A DNA stretch of 64,000 bases from Rhizoctonia solani (lineage: Eukaryota > Basidiomycota > Agaricomycetes > Cantharellales > Ceratobasidiaceae), in assembly GCF_016906535.1 (NCBI RefSeq), contig NC_057375.1:1240001-1304000 (forward strand). Direction: 5' to 3'. Below the pieces are notes generated by a model. The model was not told where the DNA came from and searched no databases. It saw only the letters and a list, made by a program, of their open reading frames with translations. The position numbers were made by a program, and so were the translations under genes. Positions 10,401 through 20,754 of the stretch are shown piece by piece; within the stretch, counting starts at the first letter, position 1; each line of letters begins with the position of its first letter.

Positions 10401-12652
10401 CAAGTGCAGGGTTGATTACGGCCCCACTGGTCTATCAATAGCTTCATCAAGCTGATTCCCACCCCATAGACAACCTGTCAGCGCTATCCTAAACAGCGCG
10501 CAACTTATACGGTCAAACCTTGTAGACTTACGGCAGGCCTTAATAACCAATGAGCTTCATACGATAGATTCGAAGCTCGTTGTTGCTCTAGAAGACGATA
10601 TTGATAGCCTGGACGCAGTGATGCAGTGTGGACTGGCACAAGAACGCATCGCTAACGACGTTCTTTCGCTGTCACGTATTCAACTGGAGGTGGGCATATA
10701 TGCATTTGACCGATCATTCAAACAACTTACACATGCACGTTGCACGTTTGTTCCTGCGTGGATTCCCTCAAGGTTTTGGCAATTCATCCCACGGAGTTTC
10801 TGCTCGCCGACGAAGTTCAGAATATTGTCTCCATCTTCAAGAATGAGACGAAAATGTAAGCGACACACGCAATGCGCGCCAAGCTTGACAGCTCATCGTG
10901 AGAACAGGAAAAACATTCAACTATCCGTTGTACTCGGAGAATCGTTGACCAAATATGGGGTTACCACGGTATTCGCTGATAAAGCCCGGTTTGCTCAGAT
11001 TGTGTTAGTATCATTTATCATTGTTCCCCTTAAAACCTAACATAACTTTGGATCCTAGGACAAATTTGTGCTCCAACGCGATTCGGTTCACCGATCTTGT
11101 TCAGGGGGAGCGACGAATTGTGATAACCGTGGATGTATCACCATCTGCCCCATTTGAGGGATCTCCATGCGTACCGCCGGAGCTGCCTCCTTCGGCGGGA
11201 ATAACAGAATCTCGAAGGTTGTTTGTCTACGTCTCAGTTGCAGACTCGGGACCAGGTGTGCATCCTGATGATGTAGCACTACTATTCAAGCGGTAAGCCA
11301 CACATGACACCAACACGGGAATGTTCAGGAATTCACCCGACATATCGTTTATCATGTTGTTCTTGCAACTCTAAGGTTTCAACAAGGCACGGTACGTTGA
11401 TTTCCATCTCCCTGGAAGAAAGCCGGCAGTTGTACTCATAGCGATGCCGTCACTGCCCAGAACTCCCACGAAGTATTCGGAGGCTCAGGCCTGGGGCTGT
11501 TTGTCTCGAGACAACTTGCAACGCTGATGGGTGGACGAATTGATGTATCATCAGAGATTGGTATGTGCTCTTGAATGACCCCTAGGATACAAGCCCCTCC
11601 CCCCTGATATTATGTGATGGCGTGCCGCCTCTAACGCCCTTGGTTATAGGACGTGGTGCAACATTTAGGTTTTTCATCGAAGCGACACTACCCAAGCCAG
11701 TGAAGTCCGATGGTACCGGGCATGTGGAGGGAACAAGCGCCGTACCTCGACGGATCAAAGCTCTTCGGCGACCCAATGCAGCAAAAGACCCTCGTCACAC
11801 TGGTGTACACATTCTCATCACTGAGGATAATCAGGTAAGGATCCGATTTGGAGCAATGAAAAAAATCATAAACTAACTGTTTGGTTCGTTCTCAGATTAA
11901 CCAGAGTGTGCTCAAGTAAGTAACGAGCTTCGTTTGGGATTATTCAGGGCTGACCTCTTCGTTCCACGTTTACGCTATATTTCTTATCTTCCATTGCTTG
12001 GTCCCACACTCTAGCCGGCAACTCACCAAAGCGGGATGTGTTACAACTCTGGCATCCAACGGATTGGAAGCCATCGAGAGAATATGTTCGCTCGCCCAAC
12101 ATGGAGATACCCGGCTCCCGCCGACCCACAGATCATTTGATGTTATTCTGGTGAGCTGGGTCTAGATACTGGAGCATCTTTGACAGGACCACTGATGCGA
12201 GCTGAAAATAATTGGCAGATGGACCTAGAAATGCCAGTAATGTAAGATCCAGTGGTCTTCATACCCGATGCTTGGACGGTCCTAATAACGCGTGTTTGTT
12301 TCAATTCAATAATAGGGACGGATTGACAGCGGTGCAAGAGATTAGAAAACTGGAAGGTGCGGGATCTCTACCCCGGAGAAATTTCATTGTTGCTATTACT
12401 GGTACGTGCCGCCGCTTTCTTGGTACTCCAAGTATTTTGGTATCTCAAGAGAACGCTAACATGCCATATTGCTGCGCCCCGTAGGCAACGCTAGGGAAGG
12501 CCATAGACAGAGTGCGATTGATGCAGGCATGGACATGGTCTTCGTAAAGGTGAGTGGTCAGTACTGCCGGCAAAGCAAACCCTGATAATTTCGACGAACA
12601 GCCCTACAAGATTGATGAGATTTTAGAACAAATTGCCTCGGTCAGGTCCTAG
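4434..12652 (+). CDS. Dual hybrid histidine kinase (two HisKA-HATPase-REC modules)
   Basis: This is a sensor kinase for a two-component phosphorelay. ATP-dependent His autophosphorylation passes phosphate to Asp in the receiver domains and on to a histidine phosphotransfer protein. Domains in order: an N-terminal PAS-like segment (about 4510-4700); a second sensor region (5160-6900, with the ...TAIWWGPEYVLLYND signature split at 5273); first HisKA with SNASHELRTPL split by an intron at 7158/7257; HATPase with N box NIVGNAFKY and G boxes SDTGVGIP and GTGIGL (7680-8300); receiver 1 with ADDN, DVMMPGLDG and CKPF (8650-9480); a PAS linker (9540-10200); second HisKA with TSHELRQPV (10380-10480); second HATPase with NLCSNAIRF and GGSGLGL (10980-11690); and receiver 2 with EDNQ, MDLEMPVMDG and VKPY (11800-12640). 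All phospho-acceptor His and Asp residues are present. About 30 exons are needed; ends of internal exons are approximate. No transmembrane segment is visible, so a cytosolic sensor is likely. The architecture resembles the dual kinase Tco2 known from Cryptococcus. Confidence 0.93.
8728..8740 (+). other. 13-nt microexon encoding the receiver acidic pocket
   Basis: Between an intron ending CTAG at 8727 and a GTATGT donor at 8741, 13 bases complete the codons for Ala-Asp-Asp-Asn-Ser, the acidic pocket of receiver 1. It is followed by exons of 27 nt (8804-8830) and 19 nt (8897-8915), which together encode DMRAYMRQIFSKFCT in phase. Confidence 0.75.
10400..10469 (+). other. GC-AG intron inside the second H box
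   Basis: The exon ends CTAAG at 10399 and the intron begins GCAAGT, the consensus for GC-AG introns. It ends CATAG at 10469. Joining gives His-Glu-Leu-Arg-Gln-Pro-Val, the expected H-box sequence. No GT donor nearby gives the same frame. Confidence 0.75.
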
Positions 12653-13216
12653 ATTAGTGCATGTAGCTGCCATTTTTGAGAATTCGGGGTTACATGTTGC
12701 CATTATTAGATGTATTCTTATCGCACTACTTTTTCTTACTCATGCTAGGCCAGTTTGATTGCTTATGTTGCTTTATGGACATGTTTGTTCTTTTATATCA
12801 TGTGTAGTATAGTCATATGTTGGTTGTACGCGGCTCCCGAACGAGTTGAATCTACAGTAGTATTATAGAATGTGTTGAACTATTTTTCGACACTTACTTA
12901 ATGATACCAGGAAGACAACTGGGTGCTGATTCATGGGCTGACTTGCTTGAGAGACAATCATTTCCCAAATCGAGTGCGGACATATGTCGATTGTGTGTGT
13001 CATCCACGCGTCGAAAAAGATAAGATGTGATTGGCTGATCGTTGGCATAAGCCTGTGAAACCGGGATCGGGACCCGTGAAGGACCCGAGGTGACCCGGCT
13101 CCATCCGTTCATGGGGAATTGCTACTCATCGAGCACGACCATCGGCCACTGAGCCACGACGACGAGTGCTCCTACTATTGCTACTACCACGACCACAATT
13201 TGCGTTTCTGCGCACA
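12653..13216. other. Intergenic: kinase 3' end and SDHB promoter
   Basis: The first 200 bases are T-rich, as expected of a 3' UTR with a poly(A) region. The second half is the promoter of the downstream succinate dehydrogenase gene. An inverted CCAAT box (ATTGG) lies at 13030-13034, about 185 bp before the ATG. That is a common site for the HAP/CCAAT complex that drives respiratory genes in fungi, so a role here is inferred. Confidence 0.5.
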
Positions 13217-14332
13217 ATGTCTCTCGCTCGCCAGACCGTACTTGCTTCCCGTTCCTTTGCTGCTCGCAGGGCATTTGCTTCATCTGCCATTCGCTCCCAG
13301 GCTGTCCCCACTCAAGAGACCGGCCAAATCCCCACTGGAAAAAAGCCACTTAATAAAGTCTTCAAAATCTACCGATGGGTATGTCTGCAATAACAATAGT
13401 CTATTAATCAGCTCTGTTGAACGCGTTGGGTATGATATATAGAATCCAGATGAACCTGCATCCAAACCCAAGCTTCAGAGCTACACGATCGATTTAAACT
13501 CGTGTGGCCCCATGGTAAGCACCCATTACCAGCCTCGTTACTTTGGCTTCAGCTCTAAGTCTATCCACAGGTCCTCGATGCCCTCATTAAAATAAAAAAC
13601 GAGATTGATCCTACACTGACTTTCCGCCGATCGTGTCGTGAGGGCATCTGTGGCTCGTGTGCTATGAATATTGATGGCATTAACACACTTGCTTGCCTCT
13701 GCCGTATCTCCCGCTCCGAGAACCAGGATGCGAAGATTTATCCTCTACCTCATAGTGAGTATTAATAGCATACATCTATCAACTAGTGTACTGAAATATT
13801 TGTACAGTGTACGTTGTCAAGGACCTTGTCCCAGATCTCACCCAATTCTATAAACAATACAAATCTATCGAGCCCTACCTCAAGAACGACAACCCGCCAG
13901 AGAAGGGCGAGTTTTTACAATCTCCAGAGGACAGGCGCAAACTCGATGGCATGTATGAGTGCATTCTGTGCGCGTGTTGCTCCACTAGCTGCCCAAGCTA
14001 TTGGTGGAACCAAGACGAGTACCTGGGCCCAGCTACACTCATGCAGGCTTACAGGTGGATTGCGGATTCTCGCGTAAGCTTTTTCGTAGATTTCCTTGCC
14101 ACATATATTAATTTGGTCTTAAATTCGTAGGACTCTTATGGAGCGGAGCGTAAGGAACGCTTACAGAATAGCTTGAGTGTTTACCGGTGCCATACTATCT
14201 TTAACTGTATGTTTTGGAATTCCTTGGCCTGACATGACCTAACCATGCTTTTCAGGCACCCGAACTTGCCCCAAGGGTCTCAATCCTGCACAAGCTATTG
14301 CTAAAATTAAGCAGGAGTTGGCAGCAGACTAA
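13217..14332 (+). CDS. SDHB: Succinate dehydrogenase iron-sulfur subunit, mitochondrial
   Basis: This is the iron-sulfur subunit of respiratory complex II, which carries electrons from the flavoprotein to ubiquinone in the inner mitochondrial membrane. Six exons fit perfectly in phase: 13217-13378, 13443-13514, 13572-13754, 13808-14073, 14131-14206 and 14256-14332. The N-terminus is a basic Arg/Ser/Ala-rich mitochondrial presequence ([14 protein letters not shown]). The [2Fe-2S] ligands are visible as CREGICGSC with a following Cys. The [4Fe-4S] set is CILCACC...CP, and the [3Fe-4S] site is [18 protein letters not shown] chose the ATG at 13217 because it opens the presequence; the upstream in-frame start adds an unlikely poly-Leu stretch. 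The conserved Pro (STSCPSYWW), Asn and His (RCHTIFNC), which line the quinone site targeted by SDHI fungicides, are in the wild-type state. Confidence 0.97.
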
Positions 14333-15845
14333 AATCCCGGTTGTTGTCCTGGTTGTATGCTCGCATTCTCTTGCGTTTCTCAGCATTATCGCCCTGTTTT
14401 ATTCCTCATTCGTGTGCAAATATATTGTGTTTCAATTAACTATATTTCAGACTCAGTTTGTCAATAAATGTCATTGGACCCCCCAACTCTTGGCGCTGAT
14501 GCCCGACTAAGAGCCCAACATGGGTCTGGTGTTGACAATATTCCTTCGTGGTCGCGTAGTTTGCCCTTAATTCATTTTATTATTGGCACTCGAATTACTA
14601 TAGGTGTTTATGCAAAGATGGCAACGCCTACGGTAGACTGGTTTCTCTAATTAAACATTCACGCCACTTCCCATGCACAGACAACGCGCCCCCTTTTCAC
14701 AATATATATAACTCCGTAGATTTTCCATCTACAACCCAACACGTGTGGGCGTTCACTATAGTTGTCTCCGCTTCACTCCGTTTGTGCTCACCCGCAGTTT
14801 ATACGCTAACGCAAATCTCAGAACTCAGTTCAAGAATGACCCGTCGTCCTGAATGCCACTAAATGATTTCTCGATTATCGATGTCCTCGGGGCACCTGTC
14901 GGGTATGACCAACAAGAGAACTCCTTGGCGCGCCACTACGCCACATTCGGCACGCGTACCTACTTCACGTTTCACAACTACTCTGGGCGTCATAATCCAG
15001 TTCTAACATATCAGATAAGACTCGGCCTTACCAGCCGCTGTTCTAATTAATTCAGTACAAAATAGCTCCTCAATCGGTCGGTATTGACGTCATTAGTCCA
15101 GCTTAAACCTAAACGTTTGAGAAAAAAGCACCCTTGTGACCTATTATGTCTAAGTGGCTACGCCTCCACAATTGGTAACCCTTCGTGTGAGTTGACCTTT
15201 ATTGATTCTTGTTTGAAATCGATCTCTGGTCCCCTCTAACAAGGGGGGAATTCTACTGAGGATCGAACACCTTGCTGCTTAGTCCAGAACAAAGCCTACA
15301 AGGACCCGCTCATATCGATGTCCTGGCACAATTCACCGATAAAGATCTAGGTGATCGATAATCGTCCCGAAGAGACCCACCAAAGTCACTAACCGTGCGA
15401 CTTGCCGTGGGTTCAGCCCCGGTTACGCATGTCCACGCTTTGAAACTTAAATTGCCAAGTTCACACTGTGTCCAGGGAAAGTTGTGCGCCTAAATCGTCA
15501 GCCGACCTCTTATTCGACTCACGTCTTCCCCACTACAGCAGAGCCACGAGCCCAAGAAGGTAACGCGCGCGTGCCAGCGAGGGATTTGCCCACCGAGCTT
15601 AAACACGCCAGGAGTGTCCTGAGGCAGGACTAATTGGAGAATTAAAAAAGAGTTGATCTGACCCGGAAATCAAGGACCGGAAGCCACCAACCAATCGAAG
15701 GATGTTTGCTTAAGTTCTGGTTGGTTACCTTCTCGAGGAACTCCGTCTAGGTGCTCTGGAATCAATCGAACCCCTAGGCTAGGTTACATGATGAAACTAA
15801 ATTTCAGGTTGCTCCGTTGCAGCCTCTGCTTCAGAATAAATTCAA
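14333..15845. other. No gene recognised
   Basis: After the SDHB 3' UTR nothing is assignable. An AT-rich stretch with ATATATATAA near 14700 looks like a TATA element, but no convincing gene follows. Short open frames (14853-15050, for example) lack splice partners and motifs. A 6-bp hairpin (GTCCTG-AGG-CAGGAC) sits near 15616-15630. Confidence 0.4.
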
Positions 15846-16713
15846 ATGATCCTAACAGCCCTTCCTCAAGCTGGCATAGACATATTCACTCTTTTGGGTC
15901 AATGGCAACAAGAGCGGAAGAGTGCGGTTACGGTGTTCGATGGGTCTTCATTCATTCATTCAACCCGTTGGCTACAGATACGGCACAATCGCCATCCGCC
16001 ATGGCCGAGTTGATCTTTTCTATCGATGATGTCAAATTGTTATAGCAGCCCCCCTCTCCTGTCCACGCTCGGCACTTGCTCGGGCATGAGTCGGCCAATA
16101 GGCAACTAGGATTGATCCGTAGCGGTATGTCAGACTACTTGTGGTTGACACAGATACGGTCCTTCGAGGCAGGCCAGAAGATCCGTCAAATTAATTGGGA
16201 TAGATCTGGTTTGACGATTAGATGGGTGTGTAATATGGTGATGATGGCTACTGGTGAAGATAGTCTCAGACAAATGACTTACAAGGCATCAAATCATAAT
16301 GGACTGAAATGGTTCATTTTGCGCGGGTAGGCTATATCGCATATGACCTTCTGATGCCAGGCGGGAGTGCCCGTGACTGGGGGTCTCGTTATGACAAAAC
16401 GGGGACGATCTTCATAATAGTTCGTGGGACAATGTTGGTCGGCGATTAGGCTCTGGCTGGACTCGTGGAATTCTACAAACGAGGATGTCGGTTAACAATA
16501 CTATCTCAGATAGCAGCGGTGTTGCCAAATAGAGCAGGTCGCCTGGGCTACCTCTCGTTTCGCGTCAGGTCTTGAAAGAAGCACGTTTGTTGTTTATGCT
16601 AGGTCCACAGTGTTGGGCCCCAAAGAGAGAGAGGCAGCCATCAGTCATCGATACTCTAAATTTCCCCAGTCCGTGGTTATGATCTAGCACCCTGAGTTCT
16701 TTCAGTTGAAAAT
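15846..16713 (+). pseudogene. Degenerate coding-like fragments, unknown family
   Basis: Several plus-strand fragments look protein-coding but do not join in one frame. An ATG frame begins at 15846. An 85-codon frame at about 16043-16330 follows an acceptor TTATAG. A fragment near 16460-16530 ends in Lys-stop and is followed in the next frame by a reading that ends at the TAG near 16687 (SRFASGLERSTFVVYAR...). The last two would join if one base were restored near 16530. An 83-codon minus-strand frame overlaps at 16565-16816, so strand choice is uncertain. I do not recognise a family; this may be a decayed gene or chance. Confidence 0.22.
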
Positions 16714-16854
16714 ACAGGCGCGCCATGAGTTTATGCGGACTATTTAATGCGCAAGTGAGCAACCCGTATGCTCCAAGCCTCATCTTGCAGTCAACGCCTG
16801 GTACCCTCGGCTCCACTTTCCGTTAACCTCATCTCACTTGGTGAAACTTCCAAT

Positions 16855-17683
16855 ATGGCTCATACATGGGAACATTATCAACCTCAGCTATGCCGGGTTT
16901 GTCCAGCTCACTATGATCAGCGGAACCCCTAATTGAACTCCCGTTCCGTCACAGGTCTGCGAGGAGCCTACGACTATGTGGTGTTCTAGATGTGAGAGGG
17001 CATGGTATTGCTGTAACGATCACCTCGTCTGTGTATGCACCGTTTCATCGTTTTTGCCTTAGCACCTACTGAGCACTTTTTTTGGATGCAGGATTGGCCC
17101 CGCCATAAGATGGAGTGTTTGGCCGTTGCTGCCATAGCCATGACCCCTGTTCCTATCGAACCACCCCCATCACTACCCTTCACAGCCGCTACTTTCGCAG
17201 CTATCATTTTCCCGGTAGACGAGCCACGACCAAGAATAATTCGCGTAGAGTGTCTGGCGTATATCGAACCTTCAAGCAGCCTTATGAACTGGACACCGCG
17301 AGTAAAAGAGCATATGTTGGCAGGTCCTCATGATAGCGTTGGCAGTTTAACGATTGAGACTGGGATCAGCGAAGGTGAGTAGTTCGAGGCTCACATACAT
17401 AAAAAAAATTAGATTGAACTAACATGGTTTCTCTGTGGGACGAATTGTAGGTGCACCGCTAAGATATCCGCTCCAGGTCTTTTTCCTTCGTGGCGGCCCT
17501 ACGGCACACATGATAAATCAGTCAATATATGCCCTAAGCAAAGGGCAGGCGACGCAAGCGGGCGGCTCCATCGTTGTCCTCAAATATTCCGGGACAAGAA
17601 GACAAGGCTACATCGATGCTACATTCAACGACCTTCCCACTCTTGTTTCTTATTTTATTCAAAATTCAGTAAAGCGCCGCTAG
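16855..17683 (+). CDS. MYND-type zinc finger protein
   Basis: This small protein has an N-terminal MYND finger, a zinc-binding protein-protein interaction module. Four exons are phase-consistent: 16855-16896, 16955-17026, 17092-17374 and 17451-17683 (209 residues). The finger uses residues 13 to about 46: CRVC, then CSRC, then WYCCNDH and DWPRHKMEC. The sixth ligand position, usually Cys, appears to be His (NDH), which can still bind zinc. The rest of the protein is a conserved-looking mixed fold with no motif known to me (FPVDEPRPRIIRVE, LPTLVSYFIQ). Such short MYND proteins are common in agaricomycetes and mostly uncharacterised. It stands alone, with 0.5 kb of gene-poor DNA on its 3' side. 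Confidence 0.85.
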
Positions 17684-18929
17684 GAATTTTTGCTGGACCG
17701 ATCAACCTGTATACCTAGAGTCATCCGCCTTAGTCTCTTACTCGATTTTCACCGTAGTATTCATTAGCTTTCTCTCGCTACGATTTGGACTTTCTGTACT
17801 AACATCTACTGTCTTTCATCTTTCATCTTGTTTGTACACTAGACTCGCGCAGGATTCTATATCGCAAATCTAGCTCTGTGTTGCTTTATATCAGCGCTAA
17901 AATGACGTCTTGGGTCTGGCGAGCTCGGTCTGAATCATCCACGTTACTCTCAATCATGGGTGCCTTTAGTGATTAGGTTATTCCCTGAAAACAGGTAACG
18001 TCCCAAGGTACCGGTATTCACCACCTAGTGTACGTACTCTACACCTCGAATAGATATGATTTTAGGAAGCTTAAATCAGAGTAGCCCAGACAGATGATCA
18101 TCTTGATTCCTTTTTCTAAAGCTACCGGGCAGCTGGTGACCGGCAGGTGCCTTGAAGGGGCCGATGTTCCCATAGCATAAGTGCCGTATGCGTGATCATA
18201 TCTTAGACATGTCAAGGACACGGATTGGAGCCCAGTCCCAACGCATATATCAATATGAGTTTATCCCACTGGGCCGACGAGCAAGCTGGAGTCATTGGCC
18301 ACGCGCATTTTCACCGCAAATGTCCCGAACATGCGGCTCATCACGTCTAATATCATCGCCTGCCTTTTCATCACTGGGTTCAGCGGCGATATCCAGTTTG
18401 CCTCTCCTACACCGCCGAGCACACTAGTACCATTAGGGTCCCGAAAACGCAAATTTCCAAGACGAAATAATCGGATCACCGATATCCTATCAATGAACCA
18501 ATGATTGCGAGGTAGCACGAACACAACGTAAGAGCTCACATGTAGCGAAACAATTGTCTACGCGCGACCGTACACTTAGATGGCGATGCGCGGCACATTT
18601 AGTGGCAGACGCACATATGAGCTTATCTGCTGGTCCCTGACCTCTCAAGTCAAGGCGATCGTATAATTTGTGAACGTCCTTTTGGACTTATCAATGGTTG
18701 CTTGCCGGTAGTCTACATAGGAAGGAAAGGGTCAAGTGTGGTGCAATCTCTTATTTGGCTTGCTGTCATCTCTCTTCCCCCTGACATTAATATTGGCGCC
18801 CTTCCAACATTTTAGCAACCATGGTGTTCTCAAATGACAATAAAGTACTGGGTATAATGATTTAGATACCTCTTTGTATAAAATGACACGGAGGCACCGA
18901 AAAGACAAAGAGAAATATATTATACTTTT
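17684..18929. other. Gene-poor stretch
   Basis: Apart from the weak candidate at 18255-18470, I see only the 3' UTR of the MYND gene and unassignable DNA. Other open frames are under 95 codons and overlap one another on both strands. Confidence 0.4.
18255..18470 (+). CDS. Tiny two-exon hypothetical, His-rich
   Basis: An ATG at 18255 opens 30 codons to 18344. A 39-nt intron (GTCTAA...TTCAG) and a second exon 18384-18470 give 58 residues with a His/Arg-rich centre (HAHFHRKCPEHAAHHRRYP) and a basic tail. The phase is kept, but the donor is weak and the intron short. No family is recognised, so this is only a candidate. Confidence 0.2.
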
Positions 18930-19514
18930 TTGGAGCCGCTGGATCCGCCAAATGACCTTGGCTCGGAACCTCCTGGACAAATTTACCCTCCCCCTAACTC
19001 TATCGGCAACAGCTCGCAGGCTGGCCCACGACATGTGCTCGGATACGATCAAATATTACACCCGATTAATTTCCTCCGGGGGAGGAACACCACTAAAAAG
19101 CACGTCGTCGAATTATCAGGCCTTCAAGCAACGAAACCATTTTGGTCAAGTCGCGGAAAGATCAGCGTGAAAGGAGTTTCAGGTACTTGATTGAGTCATC
19201 ATCATTATGATCAAGTTGGCCCGATGTGGCGTGCCCGTGGTGAACAGCACCAGGTCAGGAGAGATCCACATCCTAAAATCAGCACCCAATGTCAATAATA
19301 TCGGAGATGTGACTATTGATGTATACCTGGAAGTAGGCCCTGGGATCAAACGAACTCGCGCGCGCGCAGCACCAAACACCTGATCAACTGCTTTGAATCG
19401 CGAGCAACTGCCAAAGGAGATATCATGCGAGTGCATTCCAACCAAAATGGAGAGCCTGAAGTTTCGGCGAGAGTGCAGTACGTCTACGAGCTTCGCTTGT
19501 TCCCGAACATGTGA
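18930..19514 (+). pseudogene. Uncharacterised gene fragment with a frame break
   Basis: An open frame from about 18930 to 19183 is Pro-rich at first, then reads YDQILHPINFL and KKHVVELSGL. It splices at GTACTT (19184) to an acceptor GTCAG before 19244 and continues (GDVTIDVYLEVGPG) until about 19362. There the frame is lost inside the alternating CG run at 19359-19370. One base further on, a new frame (CFESRATAKGDIMRV, then VQYVYELRLFPN) runs to the TGA at 19512-19514. The style resembles the beta-rich DUF7330-like proteins of agaricomycetes, which is a guess. No start codon was found upstream, so the 5' part is missing or lies in an exon I could not see. Confidence 0.35.
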
Positions 19515-20754
19515 CAGCACTGTTCACGTATCCACGCTTGGCCACATAGCCATGATTCTACGGATTTATGCTTGCCTTAAAACAGAGTCCATATAGCGGT
19601 GATTGATGCCCCTCTTGCTGCACATGTCGTCGCTTGTTGATGGGACCCGGGCCAAGCTGCGGCCCAGATCTGAAGGGAACCTCACACCGGAGTCATTGGC
19701 GCGCGCCATAGAGCGATCGATGCCAGGTGTACTCACTGGTTATGTCATGGATATATCGTTGCTCCTGCTCCTGCTCTGCACTACTACCCAATACAGGGTT
19801 TAGTCTCTTCGGATCGTTTGTGTTCATCAGGCTAAGGTGGGGCAACAAAATGTCTGCCATAATAATAGGGAGATCGGTTATATTTGACAGACTCATGGGG
19901 CGTTATATAAAATCGCCTGAGCCCAGGATCTGCCCCAATACCAAAAATCAAACACCTAAATACAGCACTACGGGATAAATGCCCCAATGGGACATTGAGA
20001 TAGAAAGTGTGATTTCGGTTCAAAAATACTTGGAAGTGACCGGACCTGAGAGCCCCTGGTGACTTCCGAGGGAAGCACAGCATGATGAAAACCAGAATTT
20101 GCTAACCAGACAACGGTTATCAATTTCTCCTAAACGCAGCAGGAATAAATATGCTAACCTATCTAATAGAATAATATATTCAGAGCAGATATCAGCAGCC
20201 CGGTTCGTACAAAGCGAGCACACGAAAAGGGAACTATGGTGTGGTTGCGGCCTCAAAGGTTACTCGTTGTATGCATATATTTGGACATTACTTCCCTTGT
20301 TTTGGAGGTCGACACGTGACAGATTCTCCTTTGACCATGAAGACGGTATGCCCAAGGAACCTCCGCACCAACCAATATAACTTTCTTGTGCCCCTCAACC
20401 ACCCTGCTCTCAACCACCAGTTTGATTGTCCACTATTATTTTTACATTTCACCAGTATTGGGATACTAATACCATTTACGGTCTATATCCGGTTTCAAAT
20501 TGTAAGTGTTTCCGGATCAGTGTCGCCAGGTAACTTTCATGAGCATTTGCGCAGCTTGTGTCGTTTTTTCGTCGTTATCCACTCTTAAGAGCGTCTTTCT
20601 TCCTGCCACACGCGCAGCTCGACCGATCAAGTTGCCTCTGAGGACCCAACAATACTGCCCTTTCTGTCTGATCGTTACACTCATCTGTGAGTTACCAAGT
20701 TTGACGGGTCCACGTCCTGTTAATTACCCTACTTGGATAGACTTGTGAACCAAA
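19515..20754. other. Intergenic, no gene recognised
   Basis: Short overlapping frames occur on both strands (for example 19603-19803 plus and 19693-19896 minus) with no motif or splice partner. The final 300 bases are T/C-rich and should carry the promoter of the gene starting at 20755. Confidence 0.4.
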
